Shown: positions 18,517 through 26,718, counted from the first letter of the stretch. The stretch is 64,000 nt of DNA from Xanthomonas bonasiae (GCF_017163705.1 NZ_JAFIWB010000012.1:59871-123870); one strand, 5' to 3'. Notes: generated by a model from the sequence alone, not told the origin. Made by a program: numbers and translations.

Positions 18517-20304
18517 ATGAAGATGCCACGCCAACGCTGCCTGTTCCTCGCCCTCGCCGCGGCCGCGTCTCCGGCCCTGGCCGCGACCGATGCGCCCTAC
18601 GCGATCACCATCCATGCGCAGGCGGACGCCGCCGGCAGCAGGATCGAGGCGCTGCTGGTGGACGAAGCCATCCCGCTGCCGGCCACGCCGGCCGGCACCA
18701 CCGTGCTGGCGATGCCGCACGTGACCAGCAACGTGCCCACCATCGCCGCCAGCGTCGGCGAACTGGCCGCGCGCGACGATCAAGGCGCCGTGCAGTTGAG
18801 CTATCGCGACCAGGGCGAAGGCCCGACCCGGCAGCGCGAGTGGTACGCCGACCGCGCTGTCGCCGGCACCCTGCGCTTTTCCTATCGCGCGGCGATGACC
18901 GAAGCGCTGGCCGCGCGCGGCGCCGCGCCGCCGATCGAACTGCGCAGCGAGGAAGGCGCCTTCTCCGGCGCCGGCGCCACCTTCCTGCTGCATCCGACCA
19001 GCGGCCGGCACGACATCGAGCTGCACTGGGACCTGTCCGCACTGGGCGCCGGCGCGCATGCCGTGAGCAGCCTGCAGGACCGCAATGCGCGCGACGTCGG
19101 CATGGAAGCGCTGGACAGCAGCTACTTCATGGCCGGCAAGATCGGCCTGTACCCGCAGGCGCCCGACGCCACCGGCTTCTTCTCCGCCTGGCAGGGCAAC
19201 ACCCCGTTCGACGCGCAAAAACTGCTGGCGTGGACCCAACAACTGCGTCAGCACTACCAGGCCTTCTTCGCCGTGCCGGCCACGCCCTACGGCGTGTTCC
19301 TGCGCCGCAACCGGGTCAACCCCGGCGGCGGCATGGGCATGTACAACTCCTTCATCGTCACCTACGACGACGACCGCGGCAACGACCCGGAACAGCTGGA
19401 ACTGACCCTCGCCCACGAGATGTTCCACACCTTCCAGCCGCACATGAGTTCGCAGTACGACGGCGAGACGCTCGCCGATGCCTGGTTCAACGAAGGCACG
19501 GCGGTGTTCTACCAGGCGCGCCTGCCGTTCCGCTACGGCATGATCGACGCCGATACGTTCCTGAAAGACCTCAACTTCACTGCCGCCCGCTATTACACCA
19601 ACCTCCTCGGCAACGCCCCCAACAGCGAAGTGTCCACGAAGTTCTGGCAGGACACCCGCATCCGCACCCTGCCCTACGACCGCGGCTTCCTGTACTTCGT
19701 CACCGTGGACGACGCGATGCGCAAAGCGAGCGGCGGCCGCAAATCGCTGGACGACCTGATCCTGGCGATGCTGCACCGCCGACAAGGCGACAAGCCGCTC
19801 GGCATCGCCGACTGGGAAGCGCTGCTGCGCGACAACCTCGGCGAGGACGCGGTGCGCCAACTGCACGCCATGCTCGACGGCGCCGCACCGCTCCCGGCCA
19901 GCGACGCCTTCGGCCCCTGCTTCGAACGCATCTCGCAGCCCATGCGCCGCTACGAACTCGGCTTCGCCCCCGCCGTGCTGACCGAATCCCCGCGCATCGT
20001 CCGCGACCTGATCCCCAGCTCGGCCGCCGCCAAGGCTGGCGTTCGCAACGGCGATGAAATCACCCGCCCGGTTGGCCAGGACCAGCTGCAGGGCGAACAG
20101 GACGGCATCCTCACCCTGCAGTTGCAGCGCGACGGCAAGGCATTGACGGTCTCGTACAAGCCGCGCGGCGAGACCGTGGCGACGTGGCAGTGGTGGCGCA
20201 AGCCACGCAGCGCGCAAAGCGCCTGCTCGCTGCCCGCCACCGCGCCTGCGCATAACCAATCGACTCCAGCTCGAGGGCGGGAAATACGCCTGACACAGCT
20301 CTAG
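18517..20304 (+). CDS. Exported M61-like zinc metallopeptidase (2)
   Basis: 595 residues, signal peptide ending PALAAT (about 25). Active-site motifs HEMFHTF and FNEGTAVFY match the preceding paralogue, as does the C-terminal PDZ-like segment (RDLIPSSAAAKAGVRNGDEI). Compared with the first copy, which ends in CSP, this protein runs on about 25 residues past ACSLP with low-complexity sequence; the gene's 3' end lies just before the low-GC insert, so the tail may be fusion or read-through sequence. ATG 18517 is chosen over a TTG at 18511. Last gene of the cluster. Confidence 0.8.
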   Translation: MKMPRQRCLFLALAAAASPALAATDAPYAITIHAQADAAGSRIEALLVDEAIPLPATPAGTTVLAMPHVTSNVPTIAASVGELAARDDQGAVQLSYRDQGEGPTRQREWYADRAVAGTLRFSYRAAMTEALAARGAAPPIELRSEEGAFSGAGATFLLHPTSGRHDIELHWDLSALGAGAHAVSSLQDRNARDVGMEALDSSYFMAGKIGLYPQAPDATGFFSAWQGNTPFDAQKLLAWTQQLRQHYQAFFAVPATPYGVFLRRNRVNPGGGMGMYNSFIVTYDDDRGNDPEQLELTLAHEMFHTFQPHMSSQYDGETLADAWFNEGTAVFYQARLPFRYGMIDADTFLKDLNFTAARYYTNLLGNAPNSEVSTKFWQDTRIRTLPYDRGFLYFVTVDDAMRKASGGRKSLDDLILAMLHRRQGDKPLGIADWEALLRDNLGEDAVRQLHAMLDGAAPLPASDAFGPCFERISQPMRRYELGFAPAVLTESPRIVRDLIPSSAAAKAGVRNGDEITRPVGQDQLQGEQDGILTLQLQRDGKALTVSYKPRGETVATWQWWRKPRSAQSACSLPATAPAHNQSTPARGREIRLTQL

Positions 20305-20447
20305 CCGCTGGCGCGGGCGGGGTGCACCTCACGCACGGGTGTTGCCTCGGCCTCAAATGGTCTGTGCAATCAGCACCGAGGCCATCCTGTGCATCGGTCG
20401 GTGCCACCAAGACAAGCTAACGACAGGAGCATGCGATGGACTTGTGA

Positions 20448-20500
20448 GAAGTCTCAAGTTCTTTGAAGACTTCGCCTACGAAGGAGGTCGCCAACCTCCT
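20448..20500 (-). terminator. Two hairpins at the 3' end of the low-GC operon
   Basis: AGGAGGT/ACCTCCT (20482-20488 and 20494-20500) overlaps the stop codon of the ThiL-like gene, and a bulged 10-bp stem (GAAGTCTCAA, 20448-20457, with TTGAAGACTTC, 20463-20473) follows. Neither has a strong T-run on the minus strand. They may terminate or protect the operon transcript. Confidence 0.35.
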
Positions 20501-21515
20501 ATGCATCCGGTATGGGTATTGTCATTAGTCTCGAGACATACCCGTCGATGCCTTCTGAAAACCAAGAGTCTTTCGCAAAACGCTCGGACTCAAGCCTCGG
20601 CACGACAGTCTTGTGATCGCCCCTCCCCCAAAATACCTGGTCGCCAGAGTCGGCACGACCAATAGCAATACAATTGCTATTCTGACTTAGTGCAACGAGC
20701 CTGACCTGTTCAAAATTCATCGAGTCAATCGCGCAAACAACGTTCCAATCTCCCCAACCCAACATCAGTCTCACGGGATCCAAGTCAGCCGGCCCCGCAG
20801 TCATTCCCGCACGCATCTGGATCAAATCAAGCGTTATGGATACCGAGCTTGCGAGTGCAAGTTGCTCCAGACTTGGCAACAAGCCATCAGAGTTATCGAT
20901 AGACGCCTTAACCAAGCCTTGCCGACTAAGAGCAGCCATAACCTCATTCTGTGCAGTTGGTCGAAACAACGGACCAGTGCGATCTGCCTGATCTCCTGCG
21001 CGAACCGCTAGCGCATCTCTCCAAAACGCTGGAGGCTTTCCTATCAGTACGATCAAGTCTCCACTAGTAGCTCCCCGCCGAGTTAACGGCAGTCGATCAA
21101 CACACAAGCCAAGGGCAGTCCCAGTCGCCGAGAGGATCTCGGCCTCCTTGAGATTACCACCCAAGTATCGAATTTTATGAGCCCTACACGCATCCCTAAT
21201 ACCCTCAACTAAACGTCCAAATGCATGGACATCCCAGGCTGAAGGACACTCTAGAGCAGCGAGGAAGCCAATTGGATCACAGCCGGATGCCGCAAGATCA
21301 GACGCATTTATAACAACGAGAAGCCACCCAACCCAATACTTGTCGTCGTCGCCACCAATCACATAAGCAGCGGGAACTGGCACTGGATCCGTCGTCAGCA
21401 CAGCGATGCCTGCATCGACACGCACTTGAGCGCAGTCATCACCCAACCCAGCCACGAGCGGAGAAAGAAACCTCCGAATAATTTCCCGCTCGCCAATATC
21501 TCGAAGTGTGATCAT
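20499..21515 (-). CDS. ThiL/PurM-superfamily ATP-binding protein
   Basis: 338 residues, resembling thiamine-monophosphate kinase and other AIR-synthase-fold enzymes: GDDCA at 25-29, TTDPVP, the segment WVGWLLVVINASDLAASG (ThiL has WVGWKALAVNLSDLAAMG-like sequence), YLGGN in place of the usual GGDT, and IDNSDGLLPSL for the C-terminal substrate loop. The fold binds ATP and phosphorylates or activates small molecules. A housekeeping ThiL would sit with ribE/nusB; here it ends a low-GC five-gene operon, so a different substrate is likely. ATG at 21515 overlaps the methyltransferase stop (ATGA). Confidence 0.75.
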   Translation of the reverse strand: MITLRDIGEREIIRRFLSPLVAGLGDDCAQVRVDAGIAVLTTDPVPVPAAYVIGGDDDKYWVGWLLVVINASDLAASGCDPIGFLAALECPSAWDVHAFGRLVEGIRDACRAHKIRYLGGNLKEAEILSATGTALGLCVDRLPLTRRGATSGDLIVLIGKPPAFWRDALAVRAGDQADRTGPLFRPTAQNEVMAALSRQGLVKASIDNSDGLLPSLEQLALASSVSITLDLIQMRAGMTAGPADLDPVRLMLGWGDWNVVCAIDSMNFEQVRLVALSQNSNCIAIGRADSGDQVFWGRGDHKTVVPRLESERFAKDSWFSEGIDGYVSRLMTIPIPDA

Positions 21516-22666
21516 CTAACCTTCCGATACACAGCAATCTGCTCAGAAAGAATACTCGGATTCTGCCTTCTCTGCTCGGAAACCACGCGCTCAACGAGAT
21601 GCACAACATGGAAACCTATCCCTTCCATGGCATCATGCAACTGTGCAATATATCCACGCCTAGAGCGTGATTCACCAACCACCAAGCAGCAGAAACCACC
21701 GTACACCAACTTCTCGCGACAAGCATCCATTACGCCAACAAGTTCATCCATGTAACTCTCATAAGCATCTTTACGATGCCTCTTGCTCCGCGCCCCAATC
21801 TCCTTGAGGCGCACATTCTCCACATCTGCACCCATCCATTCGGCTGTAAGTCTCTGCGCCTTAGCGTAGTCGCTGACTCCGAAGTACGGCGGAGACGTTA
21901 CAACAAGATTCACCGATCCTTTCAAACGTGCCAACTCGACGAGCGCATCACCATTTATTACTTGAGCCGGCCGTAAACGCTCGCCCGGCCTGATATAAAG
22001 CTCTCTAGCGGCATATGCTCGCTCGATCATCGAAAGAGAACGATGAAACTCAGCCAAGACGTCAGCCCGCCGGCTGGACAAGGGCATAGTGTTGTCGCAT
22101 ATGTAACCCCAATGCCTAGTCTCCCGACAGACTCTAATAAGAATCGAAGAGAAAGCCAAACATCCAAGCTTACTGGAATCGCCGCGCAAGCCACTCAACA
22201 GAGCCCAAAGCGCACTCAGCTGCCGCCCAACTTCAGGCATGTACCACTTTTCCATCTGCACTGTGGCGGGATAAATCAATGGCATACTCTTGCGCGGCCG
22301 CAACAAATCCCCTTCTAGCTGGACACGCGCTAAATCAGCCAACTCCTGAAGTGTTCTTTTAATTAGAGGCTGCCGCTTCGGAATAGTCTTTGCCGAAGCG
22401 ATCATCGCCGCGACTGGATTAATCTCGACGCCGACCCCCCGCCTCTTCAGGCGCTGGGCCTCAACCAATGTCGTCCCCGAGCCCAGAAAAGGATCAAGCA
22501 CCACATCGCCATCATCAGACAACAAGCTAATCAAGCCCGCTGGTATCTGAGAGACGAACCTACAGGGGTGCCAGTGGAGCGCCGAAAACTCGGACTCGCT
22601 GCGAGCCCCCACAAAATCCCAATTTATGTCCCGCAATCTAGAAACTGAAGCTACTCTGGCTTTCAT
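21512..22666 (-). CDS. DNA (N4/N6-amino) methyltransferase
   Basis: 384 residues from ATG 22666. AdoMet motif I is DPFLGSGTT (58-66) with VGVEINP after it; catalytic motif IV is TSPPYF (257-262), typical of amino-methyltransferases of cytosine N4 or adenine N6. About 190 residues lie between them, so motif order is I then IV with a long middle region that could recognise the target. No restriction endonuclease gene is adjacent. It overlaps the HD gene by 29 bp if ATG 22666 is used; a TTG at 22684 or 22636 is possible. DNA is the likely substrate, but RNA cannot be excluded. Confidence 0.8.
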   Translation of the reverse strand: MKARVASVSRLRDINWDFVGARSESEFSALHWHPCRFVSQIPAGLISLLSDDGDVVLDPFLGSGTTLVEAQRLKRRGVGVEINPVAAMIASAKTIPKRQPLIKRTLQELADLARVQLEGDLLRPRKSMPLIYPATVQMEKWYMPEVGRQLSALWALLSGLRGDSSKLGCLAFSSILIRVCRETRHWGYICDNTMPLSSRRADVLAEFHRSLSMIERAYAARELYIRPGERLRPAQVINGDALVELARLKGSVNLVVTSPPYFGVSDYAKAQRLTAEWMGADVENVRLKEIGARSKRHRKDAYESYMDELVGVMDACREKLVYGGFCCLVVGESRSRRGYIAQLHDAMEGIGFHVVHLVERVVSEQRRQNPSILSEQIAVYRKVR

Positions 22667-23894
22667 CAAGAATCTCGCGCTCAATAGAAACTCGCAACAC
22701 CTGGCTTTCGTCGATCTCCAACTCGTTCAGAAATCGTCTTACCGCATTAATTCGCGCACCTTTCTGCAGGCTTCCAGAAAGAAGGAATGCATAAACTACA
22801 ATCCCACTTGAATCTTCACCAATACTCCAACTACTTAGTGAATCATGCGTATTAAACACCATTCTCCTGCCAAATGTCCTCTTATCTTTCTGAAAAAACG
22901 GCAATATATCAGACTTTATATCAGAAGACAGGGACTTACAAACATGGCCATATATCTCACGTCTACTCAATACATCGAGAACCGTCCCTGACTGCACATG
23001 AATGCAATAAGCGAGTACAGGAAGCTGACCAAAGAAAGAATCAAGCAAGCGCTTGTCAACGAATTTGCTTGCCGCCATCTTCGCTAACAGCTGTTCATCG
23101 GTCAGCGACCAGTCGTCCTCTGAGACTTCGGACGAGCTCATCACCTGACCCACAGCTCTAGACAGCAGAGCCTGAGACGCGACCGTCATCGCATCAAAAA
23201 ACAGCACTTCGTAGACACGCCTTCGCACTGCGAGCCATTCTAAAACGTCGACCGACCACTCTCTTGATAGCACCAAGCACCCAGTCCTCGTAACATCCAG
23301 TTGGGATGCGAGCCGCGAAGAAAATCCCTTATCGAATGTAAATCCAAGAGCCCACGCCATTCTGGCAACGTTATCGAGATTGTCGAAATCAAGGGTTCCG
23401 AATAAAAGAACAGACAATGGATGGCGCTTAGAAAGGATATCTAGCACCAAACCTTGATCTATACCATTTCGCGCAAGAATCTTTAAGAATCCGACACCTC
23501 TATTCGCGAACACTGCGTGAGCCGCATTGGAGGAAACACTCTGTCCGAGGAGCACGTCGCTAGCGACTCTCTCATGATTCCACCCAATCTCTTCTGCGAG
23601 CAGAGTCTCGAAAAGGTGACCAAAGGGCGGGGTTCCCACATCATGGACCAGAACACACGCAAGAAGAGCCCTTCGCTCTTCCTCGTCAAAGCCTGCCAAC
23701 CGCGCAGTCGCACAGATGTGCAATACGCCCATCGTATGTGAAAAGCGGCGAAGATCACCTAGCGTCGCGGTTGTTGGCGCAGTTGTATTGAGAAGTCGAA
23801 CACTGCCTAGCCGCCTAACTTCAGGGGCGAGCGCGAGGGCCTCGATGTACTTCGGTACGTCGAATGCACCATAAAGAGGATCAAAGACCCTCAT
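22638..23894 (-). CDS. HD-domain phosphohydrolase (dNTPase/COG1078-like)
   Basis: 418 residues. The HD metal site is clear: SHTMGV (His53), VHDVGTPPFGHLFE with His84-Asp85, and downstream conserved NHE. The N-terminal layout (Arg-rich helix, SHT, HDxGxPPFGH) matches HD-superfamily phosphohydrolases related to dGTP triphosphohydrolases and COG1078 proteins, which cleave phosphoester bonds of nucleotides. The C-terminal 250 residues are not recognised. Its ATG overlaps the stop of the upstream gene (ATGA). Substrate unknown; in conflict systems such enzymes often deplete nucleotides. Confidence 0.78.
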   Translation of the reverse strand: MRVFDPLYGAFDVPKYIEALALAPEVRRLGSVRLLNTTAPTTATLGDLRRFSHTMGVLHICATARLAGFDEEERRALLACVLVHDVGTPPFGHLFETLLAEEIGWNHERVASDVLLGQSVSSNAAHAVFANRGVGFLKILARNGIDQGLVLDILSKRHPLSVLLFGTLDFDNLDNVARMAWALGFTFDKGFSSRLASQLDVTRTGCLVLSREWSVDVLEWLAVRRRVYEVLFFDAMTVASQALLSRAVGQVMSSSEVSEDDWSLTDEQLLAKMAASKFVDKRLLDSFFGQLPVLAYCIHVQSGTVLDVLSRREIYGHVCKSLSSDIKSDILPFFQKDKRTFGRRMVFNTHDSLSSWSIGEDSSGIVVYAFLLSGSLQKGARINAVRRFLNELEIDESQVLRVSIEREILDESQSSFSF

Positions 23895-25081
23895 GACCTT
23901 CGCCAGACCAAGCTGATTGAGTTAGATGTTATCCACCCGAGAATAATAAGAAGCACCGCAGCTCCACCCTTCGCGATGGGAACATCTGGTGCAAACGCGG
24001 AGAGGAATGTCCCAAGGCAGACAGAAATTGCAGGGAACCACTTATCAAAAAACTTGTTTTTACGCTTCTTGAAAAGAATCAGGATTACGCGCAGTCCTTT
24101 TTGCGAGCTGAATTGGAGCGAGCTACCCGCAATGAGAATCGAAGCCCAAGCCTGATTTAGTGAAGACGCCCGGGCGCCCTCGCCAACAATATAAAGACCA
24201 TTTCGCGACACCATTGACTTCGCTACCGCGTTTGCCAGATCGAGACCCACCAGAGAGGCCAATGTCTTTTGCTTACACTGAAGGGACGCAATACCAGCCA
24301 GCAGATTCACAGGAGCAATCACATACTCGCGACCGTGAAGAAGGCGCTTCTTCACGCGCCACTTGTAGTCATAGAAGTGAACAGCTAGGTAATCCCCCTC
24401 CTGCATGAGATCCCGCCACGCCGCAGATTTCAGGATGCGGTAGAACTCACCCATATCATTTTGGCGATTCACCACTACAGCCAATGTGTGTATAACTGCA
24501 TCCAGTTTTGATTTCCCCGCGCCAGACATTGGCAGCGGCGACTGATTACTAGCCCACCTCACCGAAACATCACACACTCCACTCGAGCCTGGCGCCCTCA
24601 ATGAGAGACCCAGCACGACCATGGACGAAGCAAGTGTCTTGCCAATCTCGTCGTGCTCACCACCACTAACCCACCACTCGCCCCAGGATCCGTTAGGCAG
24701 CTGACGGGCGATCAGGTCGCGTCGGATATCATCCGCAAATCTCCCAAATTGTGCACCAGCCATTCGAATTGCCATGAGGACCAACGCCAAGCGCACGTTC
24801 TGAGAGAAAAGCTTCAGCTGCTCACTCTCGCCTTGCCTGTATAAATTCCATTCATTTTCCAGCTCTTTGACGGCCTGATTGTCCACGGGAAGGCCCACCT
24901 GACCATTTGCGAGCGCACTAACGATGATGCCCGCAGATGTTCCATAGGGCCCTATCTGCGTATGCTCTCTATCTCCATCAATGAATTGCCCCCATCCTCG
25001 CCCAACTTTTCCGGCAACGCTCGACTCGGAGAATCGGCTGGATAGCAAATCTAATGCATGCCTGGCACTGCCCTCACTCAT
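23891..25081 (-). CDS. Squalene-cyclase/prenyltransferase-fold membrane protein
   Basis: 396 residues from ATG 25081. The middle contains a QW-like motif (RQLPNGSWGEWW, about 125-136) and repeated helix pairs, as in alpha/alpha-toroid squalene cyclases and prenyltransferases. The C-terminal part has two hydrophobic segments (about 340-390: WFPAISVCLGTFLSAF and GAAVLLIILGW) after a basic KKRKNK stretch, so the protein is probably membrane-anchored. The catalytic DxDD of cyclases was not seen. ATG 25081 overlaps the HIT gene stop by 8 bp. Function unknown; the fold is a low-confidence call. Confidence 0.55.
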   Translation of the reverse strand: MSEGSARHALDLLSSRFSESSVAGKVGRGWGQFIDGDREHTQIGPYGTSAGIIVSALANGQVGLPVDNQAVKELENEWNLYRQGESEQLKLFSQNVRLALVLMAIRMAGAQFGRFADDIRRDLIARQLPNGSWGEWWVSGGEHDEIGKTLASSMVVLGLSLRAPGSSGVCDVSVRWASNQSPLPMSGAGKSKLDAVIHTLAVVVNRQNDMGEFYRILKSAAWRDLMQEGDYLAVHFYDYKWRVKKRLLHGREYVIAPVNLLAGIASLQCKQKTLASLVGLDLANAVAKSMVSRNGLYIVGEGARASSLNQAWASILIAGSSLQFSSQKGLRVILILFKKRKNKFFDKWFPAISVCLGTFLSAFAPDVPIAKGGAAVLLIILGWITSNSISLVWRRS

Positions 25082-25712
25082 GGCGCATTTCCCATTCTTG
25101 CCGTAGCTCTTCAGCGTACCTAAGAGCGTCTTGGCGATTTGGATATTCCCTCCAAGACGCAAGCTCTGGCCTTTTAATCGAACTAGCTACCATTCTTCTT
25201 AGGAGCTGACGCGGAGCCCCACTTGGTCCCGAGCAAATATCCCACGAGTACTCATTCTGAGAGAAAAGAAAGTACTCGTCAGGACCGGCGGCTCTTAGAG
25301 AATCACTCCATGCGGAATGTTTTGTAGTGACCCCAAAGTTAGATAACAATTCAGGACTCTGCTCAGGAACATTTGGAAATACGAGAAGATGCGCATGATA
25401 GCAGTGCCTATCCGCAACCAAAGTCTCGACGCAAAGCGGAACTCGCCCATGTTCTCCGACGGCGACCTCCATCCCCATCCGTCGGAACATCGCACGTATT
25501 TCCAATAGAAGCGGGAACAGTGAATTGCCGCCATCTAAATGATCGTCAGCCCAAGACGGGACATGCCCGTGCGCAGCTATAATCGTATAGTAGGGAACAA
25601 TCGGGCCGAGTCCGCATAGGGCATAAGCAGCCCCCTTTCTCGCAAACACAAGATCCTCAGGCGGCGCGCACAAGAAGCACCCGTCTGCTACGCTCGTTGT
25701 CGTCGGGTCCAT
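25074..25712 (-). CDS. HIT-like nucleotide hydrolase/transferase
   Basis: 212 residues from ATG 25712 (an in-frame ATG at 25784 gives 236). A Cys-pair head DGCFLC and a HIT-like motif YHAHLLVFP (His-x-His, third position not His) suggest a histidine-triad superfamily member acting on nucleotidyl phosphate bonds, with the active site partly degenerate. ATG 25712 is preferred because the HIT-type Cys pair begins shortly after it, a GTGGA element precedes it, and a putative promoter at 25794-25823 would leave almost no leader for ATG 25784. First gene of the low-GC operon. Confidence 0.65.
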   Translation of the reverse strand: MDPTTTSVADGCFLCAPPEDLVFARKGAAYALCGLGPIVPYYTIIAAHGHVPSWADDHLDGGNSLFPLLLEIRAMFRRMGMEVAVGEHGRVPLCVETLVADRHCYHAHLLVFPNVPEQSPELLSNFGVTTKHSAWSDSLRAAGPDEYFLFSQNEYSWDICSGPSGAPRQLLRRMVASSIKRPELASWREYPNRQDALRYAEELRQEWEMRHE

Positions 25713-25793
25713 TTCCACAACCACTAAGCCCCCCCCGGGCGATAGAGATTTTCGCTGTAACTGATGCCACAGAACGGCAACCATCCAATTAGC

Positions 25794-25823
25794 ATTCTAG
25801 GCACCTCGCGTTCCTTGTAACAA
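25794..25823 (-). promoter_or_regulatory. Putative promoter of the five-gene low-GC operon
   Basis: On the minus strand, TTGTTA (25823-25818) and TAGAAT (25799-25794) are separated by 18 bp, just upstream of the HIT-like gene. An 11-bp palindrome CTTGTAACAAG overlaps the -35 box. Position fits; not tested. Confidence 0.45.
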
Positions 25824-26564
25824 GCTGGGTCGTGCTAGCGCTTACATCACTCCGGATAGCGAGGTCAATTTACCTCTCTACCGCTCAAGCTGTCTCCTCT
25901 CAGCCACCCAAGCCCAGTTCAGCTAGCGCTTGTACTCAGTGCATCTATACCCTAGTTCGCTTCGGCGCGCACGGGCTAGCGTTCCGAGTCCGCCCTGAGA
26001 CTTAGATCCCGTGATGCGAATCGTCCCTACCTGAGTCGATTAGGGGGCTGGCGCGTGAGCGAGCACCTGCACGCACATCCTTTTATATCAATAAGATGTG
26101 TCGACCATCCCTCCCGATAAGCACCATATAGCCGATAAGGCCAGTCCTACAAGCGGGCCTGAATCTGCGATTTCTTAGCGTCTAATTTTCTGCAGAATCC
26201 GCCTCATGATCACCAATAGGCCGCGTGAACTTCTTGAATACCACCTTTGAGCCCGGATTGGTACACGCAAAATTTCGTGTAAACAGCTCGGCCTAAAGAG
26301 CGCTGCGGTAGTCACGCAAGGCTAGGACTAGAGATGCATTACTGCCCGCTATTTCGCCACTATCATCTCTACGTTAGACCCGGGCTAAGCTCGGCTTAGA
26401 GCTAGTGAGCATTTACCTAAGTTGTTGTGAAGCCAGGCGATTAGAACCAACCTATGCCTTCCGCGCGGAGACGGACCATCGCAGCTAGCAGCAAGAAGCG
26501 CGGCTCCAGCGACCAATTCACTTCTAGTCCTTGGCCATCAGTGGGGTCCAAAGACATTGCCTAA
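25824..26564. other. Gene-free low-GC segment next to tRNA-Thr
   Basis: About 740 bp with no frame that resembles a gene on either strand. Contains three copies of a short motif, GCTAGCGCTT or GCTAGCGTTC, at about 25834, 25922 and 25975. No integrase, transposase or clear direct repeat of the tRNA end was found. It could be decayed mobile DNA, a long regulatory region or an untranslated RNA gene. Confidence 0.5.
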
Positions 26565-26593
26565 CAAAAAACCCCGACCAAGGCCGGGGTTCT
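26565..26593 (-). terminator. Rho-independent terminator of tRNA-Thr
   Basis: Inverted repeat AACCCCGACC (26570-26579) and GGCCGGGGTT (26582-26591), one G-U pair, followed on the minus strand by a run of T (plus-strand AAAAA). It lies 11 bp past the tRNA 3' end, a strong intrinsic terminator. Confidence 0.85.
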
Positions 26594-26603
26594 TCGCTGC
26601 ATC

Positions 26604-26679
26604 TGGTGCCGGAAATAGGAATCGAACCTACGACCTACGCATTACGAATGCGCCGCTCTACCAACTGAGCTATTCCGGC
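26604..26679 (-). tRNA. tRNA-Thr (anticodon CGU)
   Basis: 76 nt including an encoded CCA. The acceptor stem pairs GCCGGAA (26679-26673) with TTCCGGC (26614-26608). The anticodon loop is TTCGTAA with stem GCGCA/TGCGT, giving anticodon CGT. D-arm (AGCTCAGTTGGTAGAGC-like) and T-arm with TTCGAATCC are present. Its 3' end faces the low-GC insert, a common integration site for islands. Confidence 0.95.
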
Positions 26680-26689
26680 TGAACCGCCA

Positions 26690-26718
26690 ATTCTAGGGGG
26701 GTGCCGGCCGCTGGTCAA
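26690..26718 (-). promoter_or_regulatory. tRNA-Thr promoter
   Basis: TTGACC (26718-26713) and TAGAAT (26695-26690) with 17 bp between on the minus strand. The -35 box overlaps the ispH stop codon region (ispH ends at 26715), so the tRNA promoter lies in the 3' end of ispH. Confidence 0.7.

Noticed and set aside
20281..20460. A search for a direct repeat of the tRNA-Thr 3' end at the left edge of the low-GC insert
   Set aside because: Only a short GGTGCC-type match, not enough for an att site.
20339..20665. Plus-strand frame at the left edge of the insert
   Set aside because: No Shine-Dalgarno, no similarity, and it overlaps the well-supported ThiL-like gene on the other strand.
24160..24408. 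Short plus-strand frame inside the toroid protein gene
   Set aside because: Antisense, no motif, no ribosome-binding site.
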